From positions 139,803 to 203,802 of the forward strand of contig NZ_JACAOY010000025.1 of NCBI RefSeq assembly GCF_013385985.1: a stretch of 64,000 nt of DNA, in the 5' to 3' direction. The position numbers and the translations under genes were made by a program. The notes under the pieces were generated by a model. That model was not told the origin of the DNA. It did no database searches and saw nothing but the letters and a program-made list of their open reading frames with translations. Shown here piece by piece: positions 21,009-29,631 of this stretch; the first letter of the stretch is position 1; each line of letters starts with the position of its first letter. The DNA is from Pseudomonas sp. B6002 (lineage in GTDB: Bacteria > Pseudomonadota > Gammaproteobacteria > Pseudomonadales > Pseudomonadaceae).

Positions 21009-21036
21009 GGGCTCACCGAAAGGTGAGCCCTTTTTT
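21009..21036 (+). terminator. terminator of tRNA-Val(GAC)
   Basis: GGGCTCACC and GGTGAGCCC form a perfect 9-bp stem with a GAAA loop and a six-T tail. Confidence 0.92.
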
Positions 21037-21446
21037 GTTGCCTGTGATTTGGCCAAGCGGCTCCCTTGGCCTTAATCACCAATATCGGTTGCTACAGGAG
21101 AGTCAGCAGAAAAGTGTAGCCACCGACAGCAGGCAGATGATTTGCACCACCATTTGGCAGCGTATTTCACCATTCGTTGTCGCCATTCCCATTTGTCCGG
21201 CGTACATAGCGGCTACCCTCTTGATCGGCAACAGTGCCGTCGGCGATGCGCGGGAACGCGCAAGGCCTGAATTGAGTATAGGTCTGTAACAGAATTCGTC
21301 ACTGTTGGGCTGGCACTGTGCCTGCGAGGCGATGGAAGCTCTGTATTTTCACATCTGATCAGTAATACCTAAGTGCCATCATCTATGTACAATCGCCCCC
21401 GACCGATAACCGGTCGAGCCAATGACGGCGATAGGGAGTGGTGGTT
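21037..21446. other. intergenic stretch, no gene seen
   Basis: No reading frame here has a believable start and composition. The last 50 bp hold a possible -10 (TATGTACAAT region near 21385) and a small dyad CGACCG/CGGTCG at about 21401-21417 in front of the lipoprotein gene. Confidence 0.5.
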
Positions 21447-22076
21447 ATGAGCGTTCGGATTGCGTTTGGGGTTGCAGCATTGGTGATGTTGGCAGGTTGT
21501 GCCACCAGTCGCTCGGAAGTGGATGTCAATGTTGCACCGCTGAATACCACGCAGGCGGCTGCCGCCAGCAATGGCAAGAAGGTGCTGATCAGCACCGTCG
21601 ATGATCGTGTCTTCCAGATCTCCCCTCGCAGCCCCGATGTCCCCTCCCTGAAAAACGATGAAGTGACGGACAAGTCGATCACCGAGCGCGCCATTGCGCG
21701 CAAGCGCAACAGCTATGGCAAAGGCCTGGGCGATGTGCTGCTGCCGTCGGGGCGCACGGTGTCCCAGTTGGTGAATGAGTCGGTCGCCGCCGCTTACAAG
21801 CAGGCCGGCTACCAAGTGGTGACCGAGCCGGGCACCGCCGATGCAACGGCCGTGAAGGTGCACATCGTTGAGTTCTGGTCGTGGTTCACCCCGGGGTTCT
21901 TCTACGTCGACGTCAGCAACAAGTCCCACCTGCGCATCGAGACGCCGGGTGCCACTGAGTTGAATGTGGTCACCCGTAAAAACGAAAGCATGCAGGCAGT
22001 GACTGAAAACGACTGGAAGAAGATCACCGAGGCCGGTTTGCAGGAAGTGTCGCGCGAAACACTCAAGCAGCTCTGA
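21447..22076 (+). CDS. uncharacterised outer-membrane-type lipoprotein
   Basis: 209 residues with a lipoprotein signal: hydrophobic VRIAFGVAALVML and lipobox LAGC (Cys about 18). The mature part (DVNVAPLNTTQ, VLISTVDDRVFQI) resembles YajG-like lipoproteins in general style, but I do not recognise a named family. The ATG is chosen over the GTG 9 bp earlier because AGGGAG lies at correct spacing. It is a single-gene unit with its own terminator. Confidence 0.8.
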   Translation: MSVRIAFGVAALVMLAGCATSRSEVDVNVAPLNTTQAAAASNGKKVLISTVDDRVFQISPRSPDVPSLKNDEVTDKSITERAIARKRNSYGKGLGDVLLPSGRTVSQLVNESVAAAYKQAGYQVVTEPGTADATAVKVHIVEFWSWFTPGFFYVDVSNKSHLRIETPGATELNVVTRKNESMQAVTENDWKKITEAGLQEVSRETLKQL

Positions 22077-22083
22077 CCTCGAA

Positions 22084-22120
22084 TAAAAAAATGGGTCAAC
22101 CGAAAGATTGGCCCATTTTT
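22084..22120. terminator. terminator after the lipoprotein gene
   Basis: AATGGGTCAA pairs with TTGGCCCATT (one G-U) around CCGAAAGA and ends in five T; A-run on the other side makes it usable from both strands, serving the convergent SIS gene too. Confidence 0.8.
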
Positions 22121-22152
22121 GTTTCTGCCGTATGCCTCGCCTGTCGCTGAAG

Positions 22153-23184
22153 TCAGTGAGTCTGCGTCACCTTCTTCAAAAACCTCGGCTGATCGGGATT
22201 ACGCCCGCGCGCCACCGCCAACTGCGCAGCACTCAGATAAAACCCCTGGATCATCGTGAACGGCTCCAGCAACGGGTGCGCCGTCGGTACGCTGGGCAGC
22301 AAGCCTTCGCAGACGGTGTCACGCGGGGCCACCACCAGCACCTGGGCGCCGCGGGCGCGCATTTCTTCGGCAAATGCCAGGCTACCCGGCTGCTCCGGGC
22401 CCGAGGGGGCGAAGACCAGCACGGGGTAGCCTTCTTCAATGATCTCCATCGGGCCATGACGCACTTCGGCACTGGAAAACGCCTCGGCCTGAATGCCGGA
22501 GGTTTCCTTCAACTTGAGCGCGGCTTCTTGCGCGATGGGTAAGGCTGCCCCTCGGCCGATCACGATCATCTTGTCGGCGGTCGCCAATAACGTGTGCAGC
22601 GCCGACCAGTCTTCGCTGGCCGCCTGGCGCATTTGCTCCGGCAGCAGATGCAGGGCGCTGGTCAATCCGTTGTCGATGGCCAGCGCGTCGGCCAGGTAGG
22701 CCACGGATTGAGCGCCCGCGATCAACATCGCCACATAGCTCTTGGTGGCGGCCACGCTCTGTTCCAGGCCGGCCGGCAACAGCACTTCATGATCGCTCAC
22801 CGCCGCCAGCGGCGAGGCCGGTGTGTTGACCAGCGCCACCGAACGTGCACCGCGTTGCTGCAGGTAGCGCACGCTGTCGATCAGGTCCGGGCTTTTGCCG
22901 GACTGGGAAAAGGCCGCGACCCACGCGTTTTTCAGGCGCAGCGGCGGCTGTTGCAGGCTGACCAGCGACAACGGAATCGACAGGCTAGGCACGCCCACCT
23001 GGCTCATCAGGGCGTAGCTGAAATAGGCGGCTGCATGGTCCGAGCTGCCGCGTGCAACGGTGATCATCAGTTCGGGCAGCGCGTGGGCCCATTGCTGGCT
23101 CAGCGCACGCACGGCGCTGTCCTCGTCGAGCATGCGTTGCACGATCGCGGGGATGGAAAGGGTTTCACTCAACATGAACGACAT
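22153..23184 (-). CDS. SIS-domain sugar-phosphate deaminase/deglycase
   Basis: 343 residues made of two SIS domains, like the isomerase half of GlmS without the glutaminase half. Motifs: AFSQSGKSPDLIDSVRYLQ (first SIS phosphate loop), LEQSVAATKSYVAML, and FSSAEVRHGPMEII in the second. Such proteins are glucosamine-6-P deaminases (NagB-II/AgaS) or fructosamine-6-P deglycases (FrlB/FraB). Last gene of an operon with a ROK kinase (start abuts the kinase stop) and an APC permease, which favours a phosphorylated amino sugar or Amadori compound. The ATG with GGAGA upstream is used. Confidence 0.85.
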   Translation of the reverse strand: MSFMLSETLSIPAIVQRMLDEDSAVRALSQQWAHALPELMITVARGSSDHAAAYFSYALMSQVGVPSLSIPLSLVSLQQPPLRLKNAWVAAFSQSGKSPDLIDSVRYLQQRGARSVALVNTPASPLAAVSDHEVLLPAGLEQSVAATKSYVAMLIAGAQSVAYLADALAIDNGLTSALHLLPEQMRQAASEDWSALHTLLATADKMIVIGRGAALPIAQEAALKLKETSGIQAEAFSSAEVRHGPMEIIEEGYPVLVFAPSGPEQPGSLAFAEEMRARGAQVLVVAPRDTVCEGLLPSVPTAHPLLEPFTMIQGFYLSAAQLAVARGRNPDQPRFLKKVTQTH

Positions 23185-23186
23185 GA

Positions 23187-24209
23187 TCAATCTCCAAGGG
23201 CGTCAATGGACTCGCCAGCGGCGATCAACTGGTGGGCGATGGCGTTCAACCCGGCGGCGTCCATGGCCATGCTGAAGGCGCCCCAGAGCGGCGCATCGTG
23301 GGTGAAAAACGCGGTAGTGAGCGCGGGCGGGAAGGGCACTACGCGTTGGATCAATTGCTCAATCATCGGTGCCAACAGGGACGCCTGGCGATACAGGCCG
23401 CCGCCAATCGCGATGCGCTCCACATCCAGCGCTACCGCCAGGTTGGCGACCTGTACGGCACATGCGGCAATGCGCAGCTCAAGGGCTCTGCGCACGTCGG
23501 GATTGGCGCTGGCAAACAGATCCAGAGGCTGATGCCCGTTCCCGAGCATTTCGTCAGCCAAGCGGCTCAGCGCATTGCCGGAAAACAGTTCTTCCAGGGG
23601 CGCGTTGCCGTTCTGGAAGGTGGCCCATTGCTCAGGATGTGCCGGGTCGATAAAGGGCGAGAGCAGGTAGCCGATTTCCATCGCGGCGCCATTGTGCCCG
23701 CGTACCAGCTTGCCATTGGCGATGGCGGCGGCAGAAAGCCCAGTGCCCAGGTTCAAGTAGATCGCGTTGTCGACACCGGCCAACGAACCCCAGCGCACTT
23801 CCGCCAGGGCGCCGGCTTTCACATCGTTGTCGAGGGTGACGCACACGTTGCCGAAGGCGCGGGCGATCAATGCCTGTAAGTCGAGCCCCTCGAAGCCTGG
23901 TGTGTTGGGCGCCATCAGCAAGGTCGGGCCGCGGACCACGCCGGGGAACACCGCGGCCACGCTCAGCACTTGGGCACTGTCGAATTCCGCCACGCAGTCG
24001 CGCGCGGCGTCGAGGATGCGCTGCAAAGCCGGCACGCCAGACAAACCGTCGGCGTGGGTGGCGAGGATCCGCGTATTCATACGCTGGCGAGCGGTGTCGT
24101 AGCAGGCCACCTGCGTCTTGGTGCCGCCCACGTCGATCGCCAGCAGCAAGCCTTGCCGGGGCGCCGCAGCGCCCGTTGATTCGATGGTTTCGTGCATTGC
24201 ATTGATCAC
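23187..24209 (-). CDS. ROK-family sugar kinase
   Basis: About 340 residues. The ATP-phosphate motif LAIDVGGTKTQVACYD is near residue 22, and VTLDNDVKAGALAEVRWG and LNLGTGLSAAAIANGK are typical of ROK kinases. The usual zinc motif CxCGxxGCxE is absent: after the EIG motif (AAMEIGYLLS) there is NGNAPLEELFSGNAL instead. Related proteins phosphorylate hexoses or amino sugars at C6. GTG start overlaps the permease stop (GTGA); an ATG 12 bp later is an alternative. It should feed the SIS enzyme. Confidence 0.85.
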   Translation of the reverse strand: MINAMHETIESTGAAAPRQGLLLAIDVGGTKTQVACYDTARQRMNTRILATHADGLSGVPALQRILDAARDCVAEFDSAQVLSVAAVFPGVVRGPTLLMAPNTPGFEGLDLQALIARAFGNVCVTLDNDVKAGALAEVRWGSLAGVDNAIYLNLGTGLSAAAIANGKLVRGHNGAAMEIGYLLSPFIDPAHPEQWATFQNGNAPLEELFSGNALSRLADEMLGNGHQPLDLFASANPDVRRALELRIAACAVQVANLAVALDVERIAIGGGLYRQASLLAPMIEQLIQRVVPFPPALTTAFFTHDAPLWGAFSMAMDAAGLNAIAHQLIAAGESIDALGD

Positions 24210-25609
24210 TTATTGAAAGGCCACAACCGCTGGACCCGTGCCCAGAACAGGTAGGCCACGCTGCCGGCCAGCACCCACACCAGCGACCATTGGACAGGGT
24301 AGGCGCCAGGCGCATTGTGGTTGGACGCCATGTAGATATAGACCCAGCCCAGCAGAGCGATCAGCGCAGGCACTGGGTAGAGCCACATTTTGTAAGGCCG
24401 TGCCAGGTGCGGCTTGGTCTTGCGCAGCACCAGCAAGGAGACGATCTGCGCCACCGACTGCACCAGGATCATCACCGCTGTCAGCAGTTGGATCAGCGTG
24501 TTCAAGTCAGTCAGCCGGCCGATCATGAAACCCACGGAGGTCAGCAGGCCCATGCTCAAGATGCCCCAGGTGGGGAACTCATGCTTGGGGTGGGTCTTGC
24601 TGAAAGCACTGAAGAACACGTTGTCCTTGGCCGCTTCGAAGGGCACGCGGGAGCCGCCGAGCAAGCCGGCGAACACCGAGGCAACGGCGGTGATCAGGAT
24701 CAGCACGGTAACAATGCCCGCAGCGGTGCTGCCCCAGGTTTCGCTGAGCACCACGGAGGCGACGGATTTGTACGCGGCAGATTCCGGATCCAGCATGCGG
24801 TGCCAGTCCACCACGCCCAGCACGCCCACTTGCATCACCAGGTAGATCGTCAGGATGCCGACGATCGACAGGATGATCGACTTGGGAATCACCCGCCCGG
24901 GCTGCTCGACTTCACCCGCCAGGTAGGCCGAGGTGTTGTAGCCCAGGTAGTCATAGATGCCGATGGTCAGGCCACCGGCCATGCCGAACCAGAAACCGCT
25001 GTCGGCCAGGTTGAACGCGCCTTCCGGGAAAGTGAACGCCAGGTCGGCGTGGAAATTGGACAGCGCGGCAGCGATCAGTGCGCCGATGCTGACCAGCATG
25101 ATCGCCCACAGCACGATGCTCAATTTGGCGATGGATTCGATTTTGCGCCAAAGCATGACGATGATCAGCCAGATGACGGCCAGACCGATCAGGTTGCCAG
25201 CCGTCGGGCTCATGTCGGGCCAGAACCAGGTGAGGTATTGCACGAAGCCGATGATGCCGGTGGACATGATCAGCGGGATAAACAGCATCGCCGTCCACAC
25301 GAACAGAAATGGCAGCAGCTTGCCGGTGCGTTTGCCAAAGGCTTCGCGCAGGTAAACGTAAGTGCCGCCCGCACCCGGCAGCGACGCACCGAGTTCGGCC
25401 CAAACCAGCCCGTCACACAGCGCCAACAGCGCGCCGAGAATCCAGCCCAGGTAGGCCTGGGGCCCACCCATGATCACGATCATGGCCGGGATGGTAATGA
25501 AGGGGCCCACGCCGCACATCTGGCTCATGTTCAGGGTGATGGCGGGGAATAGGCCGATTTTGCGTTTGCCGTTGGGCAAATCCGGATCGACGGGTGTCAG
25601 CGTGCTCAT
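24206..25609 (-). CDS. APC-superfamily amino acid/amine permease
   Basis: 467 residues with about 12 membrane segments; MCGVGPFITIPAMIVIMGG (first broken helix) and ELGASLPGAGGTYVYLREAFG are APC signatures. First gene of the permease-ROK kinase-SIS operon. APC carriers import amino acids or amines, so a substrate with an amino acid or amine part is suggested; E. coli FrlA, which takes up fructoselysine, is an APC permease in an analogous operon. Start chosen at MSTLTPVDPDLP because AGAGG precedes it; an upstream frame adds 16 residues. Confidence 0.85.
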   Translation of the reverse strand: MSTLTPVDPDLPNGKRKIGLFPAITLNMSQMCGVGPFITIPAMIVIMGGPQAYLGWILGALLALCDGLVWAELGASLPGAGGTYVYLREAFGKRTGKLLPFLFVWTAMLFIPLIMSTGIIGFVQYLTWFWPDMSPTAGNLIGLAVIWLIIVMLWRKIESIAKLSIVLWAIMLVSIGALIAAALSNFHADLAFTFPEGAFNLADSGFWFGMAGGLTIGIYDYLGYNTSAYLAGEVEQPGRVIPKSIILSIVGILTIYLVMQVGVLGVVDWHRMLDPESAAYKSVASVVLSETWGSTAAGIVTVLILITAVASVFAGLLGGSRVPFEAAKDNVFFSAFSKTHPKHEFPTWGILSMGLLTSVGFMIGRLTDLNTLIQLLTAVMILVQSVAQIVSLLVLRKTKPHLARPYKMWLYPVPALIALLGWVYIYMASNHNAPGAYPVQWSLVWVLAGSVAYLFWARVQRLWPFNK

Positions 25610-25770
25610 GGGGACGACCTCTTGTTCGAGTGACAGACGCGTGAGGGCAGATTGCAAAAGGGCCTGCTTGCCATCGAGGGTGCTGTCGACCCGTCATTGT
25701 TTTTATGGGGCGTAACCGGCATTCGCAGTGGGTGCGAGAGACCGAGGCGCCTAGAAAACCACAGCAAGAG

Positions 25771-25796
25771 TATTAATTCAACTTGATTTAATTAAT
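25771..25796. promoter_or_regulatory. AT-rich dyad between permease and ROK regulator
   Basis: ATTAATTCAA and TTGATTTAATTAAT form an imperfect inverted repeat in the 209-bp divergent region. It is 23 bp before the regulator start and far more AT-rich than its surroundings, as expected for a ROK/NagC-type operator. Not tested. Confidence 0.4.
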
Positions 25797-25818
25797 CACC
25801 TGCACGGATTATCGGCCC

Positions 25819-27021
25819 ATGAAGAACCTCCCGAACACACGCACCGTCACCACCGGCACCAACGCCGAACACGCCCGTTTGCATAATCGTCGGGTGATTC
25901 TCGAAGCCATTCGCCAGAGCGGGCGCCTGACCCGTGCCGACCTCACACGGCTGACCTCGCTCACTGCGCAGACGATTTCCAACATCGTCACCGAGTTGCA
26001 GGAGGAGGGCGTGTTGCTGGCCCACGCGGCCGAGAAGGGTGGGCGAGGCCAGCCGCCGGTACCGCTGTCGTTGAACCCTGAGGGCGGCTATTCCATTGGG
26101 TTTCATATCGAGCAGCACCGCATCATCGGGGTATTACTAAACCTGCTCGGTGAGACGGTGGCTCAAGTCACCCTGACGGTCAGCTATCCCACTTTCGAGC
26201 AGGCGTTGCCGCTGATCCTGGACCATGTGAAAGGGTTTCGGCAGCAACGACCGGGGGCGCGTTTTCTGGGGGTGGGCATTGCGTTGCCCGGGCCTTTCAG
26301 CGTCGAGGGCATGACGGCCGTGGGGCCAACGGCGATGTCCGGCTGGGACGATCCAGGTATCCCGTTGCGCTTGCAGCAAGAGGTCGGCCTGCCGGTGCTG
26401 ATTGAAAACGACGCCACCGCCGCGACCATGGGCGAGCGCCTGTACGGTATTGCCAGCGACCTGAACAATTTCGTGCATTTGTTCATCGGCAGTGGGCTTG
26501 GCGCGGGTCTTTACCTGGGTAACCGTTTGTATTCCGGCCATTGGCACAATGCCGGTGAGATCGGTCACATGACGGTCATCCCGGGGGGCAAGGCGTGTTT
26601 TTGCGGCAACCAGGGATGCCTGGAGCGCTACATTTCGATCGCTGCATTGCTCGAGCACCTGGGATATCCCGCCGATCATGACCTCGGCACCTGGGACGCC
26701 AACGATCAGGTGCTCAACGCGCGCGTAGAGGGTTGGCTGGATGAGGCGGTGCCAGCGTTGCGCCAAGCGATCAACATTCTTGAGTCGGTGCTCGACCCGC
26801 AGACTATCTTGATCAGCGGCTTTCTGCCCGACGCCATTCTGGCGCGCTTGATCACCCGCCTTGAGCCCTTGAGCCGTTCGATCAGCAGCCGTTCGGGCCG
26901 TCAGTATTCGCGCATTCAGATGGGCGCGGCGGGGCAGGATGCGGTGGCGCTGGGGGCGGCCGCCCTGATGATCCTGGCCGAGATCAGCCCTGACTATGAG
27001 GCGTTGCTCAAGCCGGAGTGA
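25819..27021 (+). CDS. ROK-family transcriptional regulator (NagC/Mlc type)
   Basis: 400 residues. N-terminal winged HTH (RVILEAIRQSGRLTRADLTRLTSLTAQTISNIVTEL split over about 21-57) followed by a ROK sugar-binding domain with GEIGHMTV and the complete zinc motif CFCGNQGCLERY. Transcribed away from the permease-kinase-SIS operon, so it is the likely sensor and repressor for that operon, with the pathway sugar or sugar phosphate as effector. Confidence 0.88.
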   Translation: MKNLPNTRTVTTGTNAEHARLHNRRVILEAIRQSGRLTRADLTRLTSLTAQTISNIVTELQEEGVLLAHAAEKGGRGQPPVPLSLNPEGGYSIGFHIEQHRIIGVLLNLLGETVAQVTLTVSYPTFEQALPLILDHVKGFRQQRPGARFLGVGIALPGPFSVEGMTAVGPTAMSGWDDPGIPLRLQQEVGLPVLIENDATAATMGERLYGIASDLNNFVHLFIGSGLGAGLYLGNRLYSGHWHNAGEIGHMTVIPGGKACFCGNQGCLERYISIAALLEHLGYPADHDLGTWDANDQVLNARVEGWLDEAVPALRQAINILESVLDPQTILISGFLPDAILARLITRLEPLSRSISSRSGRQYSRIQMGAAGQDAVALGAAALMILAEISPDYEALLKPE

Positions 27022-27078
27022 GGAGGGGCGCTCGCGGATGACCTTCAGGCCATCAGCGAGGCTTTTCTTGCAGGCGAA

Positions 27079-27624
27079 TTACTTGGCTTTGGCGCTCTTG
27101 ATGTCGCTGATCAATTGCTTGGCAATCGCCTGGACCTGCTTCTGGGTCATGGCCGAGGCAATCCCTTCCCAGGCGGACGACGACGTGTCGTAAGTACGTG
27201 AGCCGATCGGCGCGCCGGATTTCAGGTCAGAAAAGTCGGCACGTGAGAACACCCAGGCATTCCCCACCAGGGCGCCGGCCACGTAGCGCGAACCCGGTTC
27301 GATGTAGCGGAACTTGCTGACGTTGATGCTGATACCGACGCCGTCTGCGGCACCAGTGGTGACCGACGGGCTTTCCGTCAGGTTGAAACCGGCCTGGCGC
27401 GCTTCAACCGCAAGTGCGTTGTTCCAGTCACGCTTGAGCAGGTTCCAGTCCGGATTCTGCTCCACCTGGTTTTCGCCTTTGATGCTGACGACGAGGTTCT
27501 GCTTGGCAGATTCGGGGATGGCCAGCGCTTCACTACCGCCACTTTTTACCTTGGCGGCGCAACCCCCCAGCATGGACAGGGCTACAGCACACGAGAGAAC
27601 GATCAGGGCCTTTGGGGCTTTCAT
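27079..27624 (-). CDS. lipoprotein, DUF4410-like
   Basis: 181 residues with signal LIVLSCAVALSM and lipobox LGGC (Cys about 22). The mature part (LVVSIKGENQVEQNPDWNLL.., VGISINVSKFRYIEPGSR) looks like the DUF4410 group of secreted lipoproteins; function unknown. It converges with the ROK regulator gene and is not part of that operon. Confidence 0.72.
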   Translation of the reverse strand: MKAPKALIVLSCAVALSMLGGCAAKVKSGGSEALAIPESAKQNLVVSIKGENQVEQNPDWNLLKRDWNNALAVEARQAGFNLTESPSVTTGAADGVGISINVSKFRYIEPGSRYVAGALVGNAWVFSRADFSDLKSGAPIGSRTYDTSSSAWEGIASAMTQKQVQAIAKQLISDIKSAKAK

Positions 27625-27959
27625 TGAATTTCCATATCCACAACAGTTTGGGGAGGGCGCGCCGGTGTCGGCACCGCACCCGAGAATCGGGCGGCGCTAC
27701 GATGCTCGACCATGCGGTTGTTTGTCCACATCTTGTTACGTTCAGCCCTGCAATCACCCACAAGAATTATTGGTTTGCAGCAACAATTTTTCTTGTTGGA
27801 CACCCCCGCCCCCAGGCAGCAAAGTTGCCGCCACTGACGCTCGACCTTCAAGGTCAACAATAAAAACCGCGCCGGGCTGCACGCCACTTTCATGCTGTGA
27901 ACCCTTGGCTCACAACCTGCTATCACGGCGCCGCAGCGCGCATTCAGGACCTCATCGTC
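27625..27959. other. divergent intergenic region
   Basis: 335 bp between the lipoprotein gene and the DUF969 gene. It holds small dyads (CAACAA..TTGTTG near 27781; GACCTT/AAGGTC near 27843) and the DUF969 ribosome site AGGA. No gene is seen. Confidence 0.5.
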
Positions 27960-28676
27960 ATGCAAACTGTTGTGAACCTATGGCCGTTAATCGGCGTACT
28001 TGTCATCGTGGTTGGCTTTGTCTTGCGCTTCAATCCGCTGCTGGTGGTCACCGCAGCCGCCATCGCCACCGGGCTGGCAGCGCAGTTTCCGTCGGAGAAA
28101 ATTCTCGCCAGCATGGGTGAAGGTTTCCTTCAGACCCGCGCCCTGCAACTGATTCTGTTACTGCCCCTGGCGGTCATTGGCCTGCTGGAGCGCCATGGCC
28201 TGCGCTTGCATGCGCAAAACTGGATTGCGCGGTTCGAGCGTGCGACCGTCGGGCGCTTGTTGATCATCTACCTGTTTGTACGCGAATCCACCGCGGCCAT
28301 GGGCTTGACCAGCCTGGGTGGCCACCCGCAAATGGTGCGCCCGTTGCTGGCGCCGATGGCGGAAGGTGCGGCGGAAAAACGCTATGGCAAGCTGCCTGAT
28401 AAACTGCGCCACAAAGTGCTGGCCATGTGCGCGGCGACCGACAACGTCGGCCTGTTTTTTGGCGAGGACATCTTCGTCGCCTTTGGTGCGATTGCACTGA
28501 TGCACACCTTCCTGCTGGGCTCCGGCATCGACGTGGAGCCCCTGCACATCGCCGTGTGGGGCATCCCGACGGCGATCTGCGCTTTCATCATCCATGCGAT
28601 CCGCCTGCATCGATTTGACCGAAGGCTCACCCGCGACATGACGCCGGCAGCCACCTCAGTGGAGGCTGCGCAATGA
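27960..28676 (+). CDS. DUF969 membrane protein, probable 5-oxoproline transporter subunit
   Basis: 238 residues, mostly hydrophobic (LWPLIGVLVIVVGFVLRFNPLLVV; ALQLILLLPLAVIGLLE), with conserved FVRESTAAMGLTSLGGHPQMVRPL. DUF969 and DUF979 proteins occur as a pair next to pyrrolidone-carboxylate peptidase, and I recall current annotation naming them 5-oxoproline transporter subunits. The ATG with AGGA upstream is chosen; 21 more upstream codons are open but unlikely. The stop overlaps the DUF979 start. Confidence 0.85.
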   Translation: MQTVVNLWPLIGVLVIVVGFVLRFNPLLVVTAAAIATGLAAQFPSEKILASMGEGFLQTRALQLILLLPLAVIGLLERHGLRLHAQNWIARFERATVGRLLIIYLFVRESTAAMGLTSLGGHPQMVRPLLAPMAEGAAEKRYGKLPDKLRHKVLAMCAATDNVGLFFGEDIFVAFGAIALMHTFLLGSGIDVEPLHIAVWGIPTAICAFIIHAIRLHRFDRRLTRDMTPAATSVEAAQ

Positions 28677-29623
28677 TCATCTCCATTCAATACCTGTACT
28701 GGCTGGCCGGTGTGTTGCTGCTGATCACGGCGGGCATGATCCTGCTGGATCGAAACCACCCCAAACGCTGGTCCACTGCGTTGTTCTGGTTACTTTTCGC
28801 TATTCCGTTCCTGGTAGGCGAGCGCCTGCCGCCGGTGGTCATCGGGATGGGCGTGGTGGTGATGGCGCTGATCGCAGGGTTGGGTGGCGTAGGGCGCGGG
28901 GTTCATGGCCAATTGCACGACAAGGCTGCCCGCGCCAGTGCCGGTCGCCTGGGCCACAAACTGTTTATCCCGGCGCTGGCGATTCCGTTGACCACGGTGA
29001 TTGGTTCGGTGCTGCTCAAAAACACTCAAATCGGCGGCGTGGCATTGCTGGACCCGAAGAACACCACGTTCGTCTCCCTCGGCATTGGCTGCCTGATCGC
29101 CCTCGGCCTGGCGTGCTGGCTGACCCGTGACACGCCGGTGCAAGCCCTGCGCGAGTCACGACGCCTGACCGAAGCCTTGGGCTGGGCCATGGTGCTGCCG
29201 CAGATGCTGGCCATGCTCGGGCTGTTGTTCAACGAGGCCGGGGTCGGCACGGCGGTGGCGCATGTCACCACCACTTACATCAACCTGGATTTCAAGCTGG
29301 TGGCGGTGATGGTCTATGTGCTGGGCATGGCCTTGTTCACCGTGATCATGGGCAACGGCTTTGCCGCGTTCCCGGTGATGACCGGTGGCGTGGGTGTCCC
29401 TGTGCTGGTGGGGATCTATGGTGGTAACCCGGCGGTGATGGCTGCGATCGGCATGTTCTCCGGCTACTGCGGTACGCTGATGACGCCGATGGCGGCCAAC
29501 TTCAACATCGTGCCGGCAGCGTTGCTCGAGTTGCCCGACAAGAATGCCGTGATCAAGGCGCAGCTGCCGACCGCCTTGATGATGCTGGTGGTCAATATTG
29601 TCCTGCTCTACCTGTTGATGTGA
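28673..29623 (+). CDS. DUF979 membrane protein, partner of DUF969
   Basis: 316 residues with about nine membrane segments; MGNGFAAFPVMTGGVGVPVLVG and SGYCGTLMTPMAANFNIVPAALLEL are conserved family stretches with permease-like glycine patterns. It overlaps DUF969 by ATGA, so the two are translationally coupled and likely form one carrier. pcp follows after 8 bp, consistent with import of pyroglutamyl compounds or export/uptake of pyroglutamate. Confidence 0.85.
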   Translation: MIISIQYLYWLAGVLLLITAGMILLDRNHPKRWSTALFWLLFAIPFLVGERLPPVVIGMGVVVMALIAGLGGVGRGVHGQLHDKAARASAGRLGHKLFIPALAIPLTTVIGSVLLKNTQIGGVALLDPKNTTFVSLGIGCLIALGLACWLTRDTPVQALRESRRLTEALGWAMVLPQMLAMLGLLFNEAGVGTAVAHVTTTYINLDFKLVAVMVYVLGMALFTVIMGNGFAAFPVMTGGVGVPVLVGIYGGNPAVMAAIGMFSGYCGTLMTPMAANFNIVPAALLELPDKNAVIKAQLPTALMMLVVNIVLLYLLM

Positions 29624-29631
29624 GGCTAACG

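Noticed and set aside
20933..21289. 118-codon frame beginning inside tRNA-Val(GAC)
   Set aside because: It begins inside the tRNA and crosses its terminator; composition is not protein-like.
27314..28120. 268-codon plus-strand frame between the lipoprotein and DUF969 genes
   Set aside because: It overlaps two better-supported genes, lacks a ribosome site and has an irregular composition (many Cys, His, Arg, Ser).
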